A stretch of DNA of 63,070 bases from Mycoplasmatota bacterium (GTDB lineage: Bacteria > Bacillota_I > Bacilli_A > Acholeplasmatales > Acholeplasmataceae), in the NCBI GenBank assembly GCA_024650045.1, contig JANKMU010000009.1:1-63070 (forward strand). The letters are read 5' to 3'. A program made the position numbers and the translations under genes. The notes beneath the pieces are model-generated. The model was not told where the DNA came from. It made no database searches and was given only the letters and a program-made list of their open reading frames with translations. Shown here in pieces: positions 17,376 to 28,162 of the stretch (position 1 is its first letter; each line of letters begins with the position of its first letter).

Positions 17376-19753
17376 GGCAATATCACCTCATAACTTCTTG
17401 CAGCAATCGTTAATGCATCTACATTTCTTGATGTATAGTTATAATTAACATAAATTGAAACTTGATTCGAGTAACTAACCTTCACAAGTCCTGTTTCAAT
17501 TACTTCACGATCTATAACATATGCATCAGTAACATATTTAAGTGCATCATTAACATAATGATATGCAGTTACTATTTCTTCTTCATAATCAGACAATGTC
17601 GTTGTATAGAAAATATTCGAAGCTGTATAGCGCATTTCATAAGTGTTTTCATGGGTGAGCATGTAACTTGGATTGATCGCAAAATCCACCATCGTCAAGA
17701 AACGATCCTCAGCTAAAGCATTAAAGTTTAAATTAGGTGTGTAATAAGAAATGCTACCTTTTAAAATAATAGGAATCAATGGAACAAGATCTGTATAATA
17801 ATCATATTGACTATTTGTTATTGCCATATTCGAATAACCATCTATATATTGATACATATAAACATTAGAATTTGACAAAACAAGTTGATCATATAAAGAT
17901 GCAATCTCTTGATAATATTCTAAACCGTAACTTCTACCATAATTTCCTTGATCATAATAACTAAACAAAGTAGAACCCAGTTGATGCATCGATAATCCTG
18001 AAACACCTAAGTCATTAAAGAAATTAATATCACTTTTAGCCATAGAAAGACTTTGTTCTGGATATAGGTGATAAACTTCAGTAACTTGACCATTAAGGTT
18101 TCTTCTATTACGTACGATTTTTAATCGATCTAATGATCTAGCAACATCTCTATTATAAATAACACGTCTAGATAATTCTGAAGAAACAATATAATCATTG
18201 GTCAAGTATATAGTATTCCCATCTTCAATGACATGTTCTGATAGATTTTCAATACCCCTTTTATCCCAACTATTGGTTCTATATGGATTTCGATTAATAA
18301 AACCATCTCGACTCCAACCCATCAATGTTAATTGTTGGTTATGAATTCCTTCAGATTTAAAATACTCATATGCATTTAAAACTTGTGAAGCAGTTGTCAT
18401 CGTGACACGTGTTGAACCAATAAATGAAGGTTCATGATCAGACATTAAATAATCTAGTTGAATAGGAATATTACCCTCTACAACTTTTTCTCTTTGAGTT
18501 AAAACACCTTCAGCAATCAAATGATCTCTATATCCTTTTGCAATACCAACATACGATGCTTCATCATCAGATAAAAACTGATATGACAATCTTAAGTCTT
18601 GTGTTGTCATTTCATCAGAAATGGTTTCATTTCCTTCTCCAGCTTTGTTAATGATATATCTATAAATATGTCTAACATTGTATCTTGTTCCAATGCGGTG
18701 ATATCTGGTGTTATCACCCCAGAAATTTGCCAATAATTGAGCATTTTCAGAACCTTCAAGAACATTAACGAAATATCCATTTGCTCCTGTTTCATGGACA
18801 ATACCAAAAACTGGAACTGTTAAGTTAGGTATGGTCATCGTTCCATAACCTATATCAGTACCATAAAAACGTGCTTGAAAATATGTATTATGTCTAGCGT
18901 TTGTTCTAACTAAAGCACCAACGCCATCAGGTATAACAATGTATCCGGGAAAATCATCTTCTCTTGCTGCACCAAAGTATGGAAATACTTGGATGCCTAG
19001 TAAACGGTAAATATCTCCTGATTCTTCGATTTGCTCTACAGGAATATAAACTTCTAATGAACCTTGATTCAAGCTAATGACTACATCAAAATTGAAATCT
19101 AAATATTTGACATCAACGTTTACAGTAAATGAGCTTCCAGTTTGATTTGTAATTGCATTTGTAACCCGACGATAATTATAACTTCCTGCTTCCAAATAAT
19201 ACGGTCTTAAATGATCTGGTTCGTCTTCTGTTACTGCACCATTATTAGCATAACTAACATCTGCCAATGAATATATAGATTCTGTTTGAATCGTTGCAGA
19301 TGATATGTTGAGTGCCCTAACATATTCAATCCAGAGTCCAGAGTTCATTAAATTACGGTTACGAGTATTATCTTCTCTTGTTCCAGATGCTCCTTGAAAC
19401 TCTGGTCTAGATGACCAAAAATAGTTTGTTACTTTATTATATACAATCATTGAAAATGAATCTAATTCAAAATACACCGAAAGTTCAGTAGTATCAAACA
19501 TTAATTCAAATCCTAAAGAATCTAATTCTTCAAGTGTATATACTAAAGTGAAATTGTCGTGGTAATTATCTAGAACCTGTGCATCCTCTACCTCTTTTTG
19601 AGTATATCTAGAACTTTCTAAAAGCATTTGATTTATGTATGGATAATTTTCTTCTACATCAATTTCATTACTTATATCCAAGTAACCACTACTACCATAA
19701 ACGATACCAGCAGTTATCATTGAAAATAATAATATGACAATGACATATTTCAT
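17372..19753 (-). CDS. Large exported DUF5696-like protein
   Basis: Protein of about 793 residues with one N-terminal signal or anchor helix (YVIVILLFSMITAGIVY) and otherwise a soluble extracytoplasmic body. The stretch GYIVIPDGVGALVR near residue 290 and overall length match proteins I know as DUF5696, found beside sugar ABC transporters in Firmicutes; no function is established for them. The C-terminal half has the strand/helix rhythm of a glycosidase-like TIM barrel, but I see no certain catalytic pair. The frame could begin at GTG 19765; I prefer ATG 19753, which places the signal helix at the N-terminus. It overlaps the next permease and lies against the NHL-Yip1 gene. Confidence 0.7.
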   Translation of the reverse strand: MKYVIVILLFSMITAGIVYGSSGYLDISNEIDVEENYPYINQMLLESSRYTQKEVEDAQVLDNYHDNFTLVYTLEELDSLGFELMFDTTELSVYFELDSFSMIVYNKVTNYFWSSRPEFQGASGTREDNTRNRNLMNSGLWIEYVRALNISSATIQTESIYSLADVSYANNGAVTEDEPDHLRPYYLEAGSYNYRRVTNAITNQTGSSFTVNVDVKYLDFNFDVVISLNQGSLEVYIPVEQIEESGDIYRLLGIQVFPYFGAAREDDFPGYIVIPDGVGALVRTNARHNTYFQARFYGTDIGYGTMTIPNLTVPVFGIVHETGANGYFVNVLEGSENAQLLANFWGDNTRYHRIGTRYNVRHIYRYIINKAGEGNETISDEMTTQDLRLSYQFLSDDEASYVGIAKGYRDHLIAEGVLTQREKVVEGNIPIQLDYLMSDHEPSFIGSTRVTMTTASQVLNAYEYFKSEGIHNQQLTLMGWSRDGFINRNPYRTNSWDKRGIENLSEHVIEDGNTIYLTNDYIVSSELSRRVIYNRDVARSLDRLKIVRNRRNLNGQVTEVYHLYPEQSLSMAKSDINFFNDLGVSGLSMHQLGSTLFSYYDQGNYGRSYGLEYYQEIASLYDQLVLSNSNVYMYQYIDGYSNMAITNSQYDYYTDLVPLIPIILKGSISYYTPNLNFNALAEDRFLTMVDFAINPSYMLTHENTYEMRYTASNIFYTTTLSDYEEEIVTAYHYVNDALKYVTDAYVIDREVIETGLVKVSYSNQVSIYVNYNYTSRNVDALTIAARSYEVILP

Positions 19754-19757
19754 TAAT

Positions 19758-21791
19758 TTAACCACGGATCATCAACTCCCTTATGATATCTGTAATGAGT
19801 ACCCAAACTTCATTTAATAATAAGTACACAATGAAAAGTACAGCTAGAATCATTAATGCTGTAAAGATACTAATCAATATATTGCCAATAGTTGGTTTCA
19901 TGTCATAGAAATGAATTTCTTTAACCATAATAACCATGTAAATAACAGTAATTGCTACTGCTATGAAAAGCAATGTTGAATAAATAAAAGCTTCATTGTA
20001 TGTTAAACCTTTTGAAACAATTGTCAATATCGGAAATGCAATAATCATTGGAAGTAAGGTAGATGCTGATGCTTGATAGACATCGCTCAACTTACCTTCA
20101 CCATCTCTAATACTACATACAAGATAATTTGCAACTACCCATAAGAAAAACGGTAAGAATATAGTTGTCAGTTGTTGAAACATATTAATCTCAGCAGGTA
20201 TATGATTATTAAATAAGAAACTTGTTTCAAATATCCAGTAAATATAAGTTACAAAAAACAATAATAAATATATGGTTGCTGATAAATTAGAAGTTTTAGC
20301 CTCTCTTTTAATGCCATAATAACCATCACCTGGATGTTTAAAAATATAGAATGGGAACACAAGTTCATTATATAACTTAAACTGTGATAAGTATGTTTTC
20401 ACTTTCTTAATTGGCTTTTTAACGAAATCCATAAAATGAACAACATTATTAACAATAAATAACAAAATAAAACCTAATAAGAATCCAACAATAACTTCTC
20501 CACTATTTAGTAAAACAGTATTTCTAACTTCCCAAAATGCATTGGAGTAGCCTGTTGTATCTCGTGCCACCTCATAATATATCATCGCACTTTCGTAATC
20601 CATATTAGAGAAATGTGCATCACCAATACCCTTGTTTGCAAGATCAAATAAATTATTCATTTTAAGTACTTCTTGCCATGGTTCCAGTGATTCTAAATAT
20701 TTACCATCTTGATATAGATCGATTGCATAATGGACAAGATTAGCAAACTCTGTTGGAATAAACACTTGTAGTGAATTTGATGTTTGGTCAATAGCATAAA
20801 TATTACTTTTTGAATCTACAGCAATACCAGCTGCTGTTTTAAATAACCCTTTTTGGTTATTTGTATCTGGACCACTAAAAGCAAATAATACTGATCCTTC
20901 GGGACCATATTCAATAATGTATCCATCTGAACTAATCGTAAAGATTGTATTAAATGGACCAACAAACATATCTTCAGTGTTTTCAAGTCCCCAAACTGAT
21001 CGATTATAAACGAAGTTTGCAATATTAAGCTTTAAATAACCCATATCGCCTTTAGTCGTTGTCAAAATTAAGCCATCACGATCGATTGCAATATTATAAA
21101 CAGGTTTAGGAATCATTTGAAACCATTGTCTTCTTTGTTGTTCATCAAATAAAATTGATTTTAAAACATTATCCCATGTATTTGGAATCTGGTTTCCACC
21201 GAAAAATCCAAAAAAGCTTCCGTTGTTCTCGTATTCTGCTAAACCATTAATATTACCTGCTAACAAGATGTATACATTATTGCCACGATCTGTAATAATT
21301 TTAGTTGGATCAAAAGCATCGGTATCTTGAAAAAATGGTGTATTTATTGGTCTACTATATATCGTTCCTAATGTATAGGAGTCTGTATCTTGATCATATA
21401 AGAACTGATACGCTTCTTTATTGCCAAAATCAGCAACATAAAGATTGCCATCAAATCCAACATGAACTCCTGATGGTTGATTTAAGATGCCTTCTCCGAT
21501 TGTCGTAACTATATCGGTTTGCAAGCTGTATTTAACAACTCTTGAATTTCCATAATCTGCAATATAAATGTTGTCATTTCGATCAATGGTTAAGTCTCTT
21601 GGCCCATTTAAGGTCAAACCACCAAGGTTATCTTGAATAGATAATGGTAAATAAGCATCTTGAGTTGGTACAAGTCTGCCAGTAGAACTACTATACGTAA
21701 ATGTTGTGTAAGGTAAACCATTGGCATTGACTGTTAGGGATGGAATCAATACCGCAAGTAAAACTAATAATAATATAATATACTTTTTCAT
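19758..21791 (-). CDS. NHL-repeat / TPR / Yip1-domain membrane protein
   Basis: Modular protein of 677 residues. Signal peptide (1-24), then an NHL-type beta-propeller (about 45-350) with repeats such as GPRDLTIDRNDNIYIADYGN and GVHVGFDGNLYVADFGN, then two TPR-like helical repeats (about 355-415), a membrane helix near 430-450, and a C-terminal Yip1-type multi-pass domain (about 485-670, opening IFKHPGDGYYGIKRE). The propeller and TPR would face outside and the Yip1 part sits in the membrane. It shares one base (TAATG) with the permease upstream. Role unknown; a scaffold or sensor for the flanking transporters is my inference. Confidence 0.8.
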   Translation of the reverse strand: MKKYIILLLVLLAVLIPSLTVNANGLPYTTFTYSSSTGRLVPTQDAYLPLSIQDNLGGLTLNGPRDLTIDRNDNIYIADYGNSRVVKYSLQTDIVTTIGEGILNQPSGVHVGFDGNLYVADFGNKEAYQFLYDQDTDSYTLGTIYSRPINTPFFQDTDAFDPTKIITDRGNNVYILLAGNINGLAEYENNGSFFGFFGGNQIPNTWDNVLKSILFDEQQRRQWFQMIPKPVYNIAIDRDGLILTTTKGDMGYLKLNIANFVYNRSVWGLENTEDMFVGPFNTIFTISSDGYIIEYGPEGSVLFAFSGPDTNNQKGLFKTAAGIAVDSKSNIYAIDQTSNSLQVFIPTEFANLVHYAIDLYQDGKYLESLEPWQEVLKMNNLFDLANKGIGDAHFSNMDYESAMIYYEVARDTTGYSNAFWEVRNTVLLNSGEVIVGFLLGFILLFIVNNVVHFMDFVKKPIKKVKTYLSQFKLYNELVFPFYIFKHPGDGYYGIKREAKTSNLSATIYLLLFFVTYIYWIFETSFLFNNHIPAEINMFQQLTTIFLPFFLWVVANYLVCSIRDGEGKLSDVYQASASTLLPMIIAFPILTIVSKGLTYNEAFIYSTLLFIAVAITVIYMVIMVKEIHFYDMKPTIGNILISIFTALMILAVLFIVYLLLNEVWVLITDIIRELMIRG

Positions 21792-22672
21792 TATTTAATC
21801 CCCGAATGTGCCATCGTATTCATGACTTTACTTTGTAGTGTGATAAAGAGCACAAGATTTGGTATAAACATGATTAACCCAGCAGCTGCAGCCATCCCTT
21901 GACCAGCAACTGTATTTCCTTGCATAGAAGTTAACGTGTTCATATAAAATGCTAGTGTTCGTTTACTTTCATCGTTAATATATAAAACCGAAGTTGATAA
22001 ATCATTCCAAATTGCTTGAAATGCTAGAATACCAACGGTTGCAATTGCAGGTGCTATGACTGGAAAAACAATTTTTAGGAAAATTTGCATCTCAGATGCA
22101 CCATCAATTTTAGCAGATTCAATCAACTCATTAGGTGTTTGATCGATAAATTGTTTAATTAAAAACATTGCAACAGGCATAACAATTATTGGTAATATAT
22201 GCGCAGCATATGTATCAATTAATCCTGATTGAGCAATAATTAAATATCTTGGAATTTGGACTGCTATAGGAACAAACATCAAAGCAAGTGTGTTTAGTTC
22301 AAATAAGAATTTTTTACCTCTAAATTTTAATTTCGATAAAGCATATGCTGAAAAAGCAGTGATGAAAATCGCTAAGAAAACACCAACCACGGTAACAATT
22401 AGACTATTAACAACATATCTAGAGAATGGTACACCAGATGCTGATGTAACACGTGCTAATTCTAAAAAGTTATCCAATGTAGGTTTTCTAACGAAAAATC
22501 TTGGTGGATACGCAAAAAGCTCACTTTGTGGCTTAAATGCATGATTCACAATAAATGCTATTGGTAATAACATAAGTGTAGAAAACGGAATTAAGAACGC
22601 AAAGAATGGTATTTGACTCTTGTGAAAGCGTGTAGGGTTAATTTTAGTCCCTTGAAAATTATTTTTTCCCAT
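21791..22672 (-). CDS. Carbohydrate ABC transporter permease, MalG type (pair 2)
   Basis: Sugar-importer permease of 293 residues with six predicted helices and the EAA loop ESAKIDGASEMQIFLKIVFP. It follows the MalF-type partner (22679) by 6 bases and shares one base with the NHL-Yip1 gene. This is the second full permease pair, most likely working with the giant solute-binding protein at 23556. Confidence 0.92.
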   Translation of the reverse strand: MGKNNFQGTKINPTRFHKSQIPFFAFLIPFSTLMLLPIAFIVNHAFKPQSELFAYPPRFFVRKPTLDNFLELARVTSASGVPFSRYVVNSLIVTVVGVFLAIFITAFSAYALSKLKFRGKKFLFELNTLALMFVPIAVQIPRYLIIAQSGLIDTYAAHILPIIVMPVAMFLIKQFIDQTPNELIESAKIDGASEMQIFLKIVFPVIAPAIATVGILAFQAIWNDLSTSVLYINDESKRTLAFYMNTLTSMQGNTVAGQGMAAAAGLIMFIPNLVLFITLQSKVMNTMAHSGIK

Positions 22673-22678
22673 AGTTCA

Positions 22679-23563
22679 TCAGTCCCTTTCCCCAAGAATT
22701 CGCCATGTTACTTTGGAAATGAAGTAAACCATGAGTAATAAAACAACGCTCACTGCTGCTGCGTAACCCATCATATATCGGATAAACCCAAAGTCTTCGA
22801 TATGATTAACGATCAACTGTCCAGCATACTGTGGTGTTGGATTGGTACCAGATAAGGCTACACCAATCCCACCAGCTTGGAAAGTTGTCACAACAGCCAT
22901 AACGGCTCCAAATAACATTTGCGGTTTCATAGAAGGTATAGTGATGTAGAAAATTTCTTGGGCACGATTACGAATACCATCCATATAAGCTGCTTCATAT
23001 AACGTTTGATCAATATTTAATACCCCAGCAAGCATGGCTAAAAACCCAACACCCATACTGCTCCATAAAGAAACAATAATCATGATGGTCATTAAATACT
23101 GTGGTGATTGTAAAAACTGAATTGGTTCTAAAATAACTCCCCAATTTAATAATAAACTATTTAAATATCCTTGCGAATCATCGGAAAAGATAATTCGCCA
23201 CATGGCTGCCAAAGCAACCCCCATAGTTAATGAGGGTGAATAAAGGATAATTGCAAATATTGTTCTTGACCTTGCAGGAATTTGTGATAAAACCCAAGCA
23301 AGCATAAATGATAATAAATAACCAACTGGTCCAACTAATAATGCAAATTTTAAAGTATTTGATAATACAAATTGCATAAATACAGAATCCATGGTTATTA
23401 ATTCAATATAATTCGTTATACCAATAAATTCTGGAGCCTGAATCGCATTAAAATATGTAAACGATAAAAATACTGCTGCTAAAACAGGTATAACAACGAA
23501 AAAGAAGAATAGTGTCCAATACGGGACAATAAACCATGCGGGGTGATTCATTTTACTAGTCAT
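22679..23563 (-). CDS. Carbohydrate ABC transporter permease, MalF type (pair 2)
   Basis: Sugar-importer permease of 294 residues, six predicted helices, EAA loop [21 protein letters not shown]. Its start overlaps the 3' end of the giant solute-binding protein gene by 8 bases, which ties it to that protein. Compared with the pair 1 MalF subunit it lacks the long N-terminal extension. Confidence 0.92.
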   Translation of the reverse strand: MTSKMNHPAWFIVPYWTLFFFFVVIPVLAAVFLSFTYFNAIQAPEFIGITNYIELITMDSVFMQFVLSNTLKFALLVGPVGYLLSFMLAWVLSQIPARSRTIFAIILYSPSLTMGVALAAMWRIIFSDDSQGYLNSLLLNWGVILEPIQFLQSPQYLMTIMIIVSLWSSMGVGFLAMLAGVLNIDQTLYEAAYMDGIRNRAQEIFYITIPSMKPQMLFGAVMAVVTTFQAGGIGVALSGTNPTPQYAGQLIVNHIEDFGFIRYMMGYAAAVSVVLLLMVYFISKVTWRILGERD

Positions 23564-26500
23564 GATCCACCTCCGTCAACCAATAATCAATATTATAAAT
23601 ACTAGGAACAATATACTCCTTAATGATTTCACCTTTATAAGTATAACCAAATTCAGCCATTTTATATAAAATCTCTCGATTTGATATACGTACAGCTTCA
23701 TCTAAAGCCTGTCTAGGGTTCACACCATTAAAGACAATCTTTGTCCATGCATTACTTATTTCTCTTTCAACCATATAAGCGCCAGGAATTCTTGAAGCTT
23801 CAATGCCATATTCCCAAGCTTCTAATACAATATCCTTATATTCTTGAGGCATAGAAAGTGTTTTAAACGCATCAACGTTTGCAGTATTCCAAAAATATGC
23901 TTGACCATATGTACTTTGTACTAAAAATGCAAATTCACTTTGAATATCCGTAGACATCCACCATTTAAGGAAATCCCAAGATTCTTCAGGATACTTAGTT
24001 TGGCCCATAATCATTGATGCTTGAGCACCCACTGCAGAATATCTAACAATTTCATCTAACTCTTCATTATAAATACCAGGGTGAAGATCCATTCCCCATA
24101 AACCATCTAGTTCTACTGCAGCTGTTTCTAATAAGATATATGTCGATAGGTCAGAAATACCAATAGGCAACATGCCATATCTAAAATGGTTATAAAATGA
24201 TCCAACAAATTTAGGAACATTGTATAACGTGAAAAGCTCTGACATTAATTTAATGCCCTCAAGTGTCTGTTCACTATTGATAGCAGTTTGCATACCGTCA
24301 GGTGAATATAAATCTCCACCATTTTGATAAATAAATGGTAATGTCGCAACAAACGGTTTGAGACCACTAAATTGTGCTAATGGAACGAAATAATTCATAC
24401 CATAACTTTGCAAAAGCGGCAATATTTCTATAATTTCATCCCATGTTTGTGGAATTTGTGTAACACCAATACTTTCTAAAATATCTTTACGATAATAAGT
24501 CACCCAAAAGTTTTGTGTTTCAGGTAATGCATATACCCCTTCTTCAAAAACATAAGGAATCATAGCGCCTTTAGTAAAGTGAGTAACAAGTTCTTCATAG
24601 CCACTAAACTGACGTAAATCATATGCTGAATTACGTACAGCAAAATCATAGGGAATCCAATGATTGACACCAACAGCAAGATCTGGAGCTTGTCCGCTTG
24701 CATTGGCTAAAACAAGTTTATTTTGATCAGGCATTTGTGATAATGTGACCTTCATTGGGCCATTATATTTTTGATCAATTAATATTTGCATAATTTCAAT
24801 GTATTGTCTTGGGTGATTGACCCAAACAGTTAATTCATCATCTCTTCTTTTTGAAGCTGAATATGGATTATTTACAAATGACAATACTAATCTTTTTGTA
24901 CCTTCCCAAAATCTAACAGGTAGGCTTGCATAAGGTTTAGGAATTTCAATATCACCGTGAAAAATACTTCTTTCTAGTTCAAGATTAGATCTCATTAAAT
25001 TTTGCATCATATTTCCTAAAATTTGATTGACTGAGGAATCTCCGTCAGAAAACTGAACCATAAGGCTCGGTAGTTTATTAACATCATTTCCTATATTTCT
25101 TAGTCTTGTAGCAGCAACATTTAAATTACCAATTTCAGAAGGTTCACTAACATCGCTTAATTGTAATAATCGATCATAGAGCTCATCTAGTAAATCTGCC
25201 CATGTAAGAATATCTGATGATGCATTAGGGAAATATGCTTCAATATCCCAATCTCTATAACGGTCTGTACCACCACTTGTATAACGCTTAACGTTCAGTG
25301 ATAACCGTTGAATTTGACTCATTACATATTGTATAGTTTCAATCGTTTGTCGGTAAGGATAATTAACGGCTTCTAATGTTAATGTATTTTTACCAGCATT
25401 TAAATAAACTTTTATATTTTCATTGTTTTCATCTTTTAACGTTCTATTAACAAATGATGTTGTGTATGGAAAAGCATAGCTTTCCAATTCGCGATATGGA
25501 ATTTCATCATTAATCTTAATCTTTCTAAATACAGGCATATCTTTAATCATGTATTGACGATATTTAAATGTTAAATAATAGTATCCTTCGGTTTCTACAT
25601 CAATTTCATATGTCACGGCTTGTCCACTATTTTGCCACGAATCACCAAAAATAACATTTAATCTTAAAAACTGAGTGTTGTAATAAAGATTTGATGCATC
25701 TTGTTCAGGTCTCAAACGAATTGATGGATCATTTCTATAATAAAACTCACGAGCTGATCTTGTAATTTTGTCATCAATAACATCTGATACTCCATGTGTT
25801 TCTAAGTACTCAGCATATGTAGGAATATTATCTTCAATGACATAATATGCTTGCCCGATTAATAATTGAGCATTAACGTAATTAATTTCAACGGTGTCAT
25901 TTTCATGTAACTCAAATGCAAATAATCCTGGATGCATACCTCTATAATCATTTATTTTATGAGTTCTCCAAAAATGTAACTTCTCAGAGCTAGGTTGAAT
26001 TTCATTTTCATATCGATCTAATGAAAATTCAGTGGTTGTTAATTGCCATCTAGATGGTAATACTAATGTTTGACTTTCATAAAAAGAACTTTCACCATTT
26101 ATTGTAATACTGATTTGTGCATTATTAATACTATTTTCTATCTCATAATAATCAATTGCTAAATAATATAATCCGCTTGTTGAACTTGTGTTTGTGAATG
26201 TTACAGGATGATTTGAATCTAACAAGAACACGTCTTGATCAACACTGGTTATCGTTTCATACTGTGCAACAATATCGCCATAATCTGGATGGTTTTTACC
26301 AATGACTTGACCATTCATATCACCTGTTAATATCGTTTTTTCTTCATCAGTTTCGATTAAATTAGCATCTTCATAATCTTGTTTTACAGCTGTATAAAGT
26401 TTTGTGTTAAACGCTTCTGATAAATATGTATTATCATATCCATACATTAAATCTGATGCATCAAAATAGGTGTCAATCGATGATTTCTTAAAAAAAGAAA

Positions 26501-26624
26501 GACTGATAAGTAAGACAAAAAGTGTCGCCAAAACCACAAAAGTAATTCTTTTTGGTGACATATGTGTGAAATATGATTTAATTGCATTCATTCCTTTTTT
26601 AAAAAATTCGATTATCTTCTTCAT
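23556..26624 (-). CDS. Giant membrane-anchored protein with C-terminal extracellular solute-binding domain
   Basis: Protein of 1022 residues. A single uncleaved-looking helix (about 27-46) anchors it; there is no lipobox. Residues about 50-590 form a large extracytoplasmic region with jelly-roll-like, beta-rich segments (two stretches around ATYLYYNTQF-type aromatic strands) that look carbohydrate-binding, and residues about 595-1000 form a complete family 1 (MalE-like) solute-binding domain with motifs such as [25 protein letters not shown] and [10 protein letters not shown]. Ordinary binding proteins are about 400-480 residues, so this is more than twice the usual length. First gene of the second transport block, overlapping its permease. 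Confidence 0.8.
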   Translation of the reverse strand: MKKIIEFFKKGMNAIKSYFTHMSPKRITFVVLATLFVLLISLSFFKKSSIDTYFDASDLMYGYDNTYLSEAFNTKLYTAVKQDYEDANLIETDEEKTILTGDMNGQVIGKNHPDYGDIVAQYETITSVDQDVFLLDSNHPVTFTNTSSTSGLYYLAIDYYEIENSINNAQISITINGESSFYESQTLVLPSRWQLTTTEFSLDRYENEIQPSSEKLHFWRTHKINDYRGMHPGLFAFELHENDTVEINYVNAQLLIGQAYYVIEDNIPTYAEYLETHGVSDVIDDKITRSAREFYYRNDPSIRLRPEQDASNLYYNTQFLRLNVIFGDSWQNSGQAVTYEIDVETEGYYYLTFKYRQYMIKDMPVFRKIKINDEIPYRELESYAFPYTTSFVNRTLKDENNENIKVYLNAGKNTLTLEAVNYPYRQTIETIQYVMSQIQRLSLNVKRYTSGGTDRYRDWDIEAYFPNASSDILTWADLLDELYDRLLQLSDVSEPSEIGNLNVAATRLRNIGNDVNKLPSLMVQFSDGDSSVNQILGNMMQNLMRSNLELERSIFHGDIEIPKPYASLPVRFWEGTKRLVLSFVNNPYSASKRRDDELTVWVNHPRQYIEIMQILIDQKYNGPMKVTLSQMPDQNKLVLANASGQAPDLAVGVNHWIPYDFAVRNSAYDLRQFSGYEELVTHFTKGAMIPYVFEEGVYALPETQNFWVTYYRKDILESIGVTQIPQTWDEIIEILPLLQSYGMNYFVPLAQFSGLKPFVATLPFIYQNGGDLYSPDGMQTAINSEQTLEGIKLMSELFTLYNVPKFVGSFYNHFRYGMLPIGISDLSTYILLETAAVELDGLWGMDLHPGIYNEELDEIVRYSAVGAQASMIMGQTKYPEESWDFLKWWMSTDIQSEFAFLVQSTYGQAYFWNTANVDAFKTLSMPQEYKDIVLEAWEYGIEASRIPGAYMVEREISNAWTKIVFNGVNPRQALDEAVRISNREILYKMAEFGYTYKGEIIKEYIVPSIYNIDYWLTEVDHD

Positions 26625-26650
26625 GTTTCCTCCAATTTAACATGGATACA

Positions 26651-26673
26651 AGAGGGGAAAGATTTTCCCCTCT
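26651..26673 (-). other. Stable hairpin after the solute-binding lipoprotein gene
   Basis: Perfect 10-bp stem AGAGGGGAAA / TTTCCCCTCT with a 3-base loop and no U-tract on either strand. Position between a binding-protein gene and the next operon gene is where mRNA-stabilising or processing hairpins often raise binding-protein output. Confidence 0.6.
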
Positions 26674-26695
26674 CAACCATATTATAACTTAAATT

Positions 26696-28150
26696 TTATT
26701 CATCGCTGCCAAGATTTTCTAATTCATCTTGTACAAATTGATTTGCAGCATTTTGCCATTGAACAGCATAAGATCCAACAGCAGTAGGTCCTGCTTCAAC
26801 TAAGTTGTCCCAGTTATACTCATTTTCAGGATTATAAACCCAATCCCAGAATAAGTTGTATCCAGGTAGCCATTTATCAAGATCTGGTTTTGAATATTCA
26901 ATACGGTTTAATGTGTAATCAATACCTTCGATACCATCAACCAAATCATACACTCTATCCCAAACACCAGGATAATCAGCAACAGGGAATCTATCTAGAT
27001 ATCTTGGAATTTCACCTTCAGCTAATGCAGCTGCACGATCTGTTTCTAGCATATCTAATCTAGCTTCCCATCCATCTTTACCAAATGTCATCCATTTAGC
27101 TAACAAGAATGCTTCAGCTGGATGTTCAGTTTGTGATGAAACCATTTGATAATCCAATATTGTAGGAGGGAATAATCCTTCACTACCACTCGGATATGGC
27201 CAGAAACCAATATTAATGTCGCGACTTGCAGCATCGTTAAATACCCAAAACTGCCATGAACCTTCAATATCCATTGCACCATAACCAGCATTAATTAAAT
27301 ATTGTTGCAATACTGGATTATTGTCATAAACTTCTGGAGTAAATCTTGTTGTAGTTCCATCAGTTAATTGGTGAAGTGCAACCTTTTCTTGCATTGCATA
27401 AATCCACTCATCTGATGTGTAATTAAATTGTGTTCCATCCCATGTATCATATTGAACATCTGCATCATTCATCATTGGCCAAACTTGTTGGAAATCAGGT
27501 GATCCGTACCAAGTATCTAAACCAACAACAAGATTTTCAGTATTCTCAAGATCAAAGTTTTTGATTGCTTTTGCAATATTAACAAACTCTTCATGTGTCC
27601 AATCTTTAACAGGATAACCATCGTTATCAATTCTATATTGTCCTTCTACTGTGTTTAAATTAGCAGATTCAAATATATCAAGATTAATCATAATCCCTTT
27701 TAAGAATTGGAAAGAAGGAACAGCATAACGTTTACCATTATATACACCTGTAAATGCTATATTTTCATAAACAAATGGTGTATCAGGATCTTCATCCCAT
27801 AATGATGCAACGTCAAGTGCTAAACCATTATTAATACCAACAGGTACATTATCAATTGCAAACACATCTGGTAATAAACCAGCTTGTGCGGCAGTAATCA
27901 AGTTACCTGTAAATGTTGCACCACTACCAGAAATATCTGAACGTAATGTAACACGAATATTAGGATATTTAACCATAAATGCATCAATGAGGCGTTTGTT
28001 AAACTCTTGATCACCCCAATCAGCATAAGTTAATTCAATTGTTCCTGTTGGGTCTGTCGTACCATTTCCTGGATCAGTTGGAGTACCTTTGCAGGCAGCC
28101 AAACCAAAGCCTAAGAATAATACCATAAATAAAACAAATAATTTTTTCAT
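26696..28150 (-). CDS. Sugar ABC transporter solute-binding lipoprotein
   Basis: Family 1 extracellular binding protein of 484 residues with lipobox LAAC (Cys20), a Gly/Thr/Pro-rich tether and the MalE-like opening IELTYADWGDQEFNKRLIDAF. Many surface tryptophans and tyrosines suit an oligosaccharide ligand. AGGAGG precedes the ATG. It follows the modular lipoprotein gene by 12 bases. With two permease pairs downstream, it may serve pair 1, leaving the giant protein for pair 2; this assignment is inference. Confidence 0.92.
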   Translation of the reverse strand: MKKLFVLFMVLFLGFGLAACKGTPTDPGNGTTDPTGTIELTYADWGDQEFNKRLIDAFMVKYPNIRVTLRSDISGSGATFTGNLITAAQAGLLPDVFAIDNVPVGINNGLALDVASLWDEDPDTPFVYENIAFTGVYNGKRYAVPSFQFLKGIMINLDIFESANLNTVEGQYRIDNDGYPVKDWTHEEFVNIAKAIKNFDLENTENLVVGLDTWYGSPDFQQVWPMMNDADVQYDTWDGTQFNYTSDEWIYAMQEKVALHQLTDGTTTRFTPEVYDNNPVLQQYLINAGYGAMDIEGSWQFWVFNDAASRDINIGFWPYPSGSEGLFPPTILDYQMVSSQTEHPAEAFLLAKWMTFGKDGWEARLDMLETDRAAALAEGEIPRYLDRFPVADYPGVWDRVYDLVDGIEGIDYTLNRIEYSKPDLDKWLPGYNLFWDWVYNPENEYNWDNLVEAGPTAVGSYAVQWQNAANQFVQDELENLGSDE

Positions 28151-28162
28151 TAGAACCTCCTA

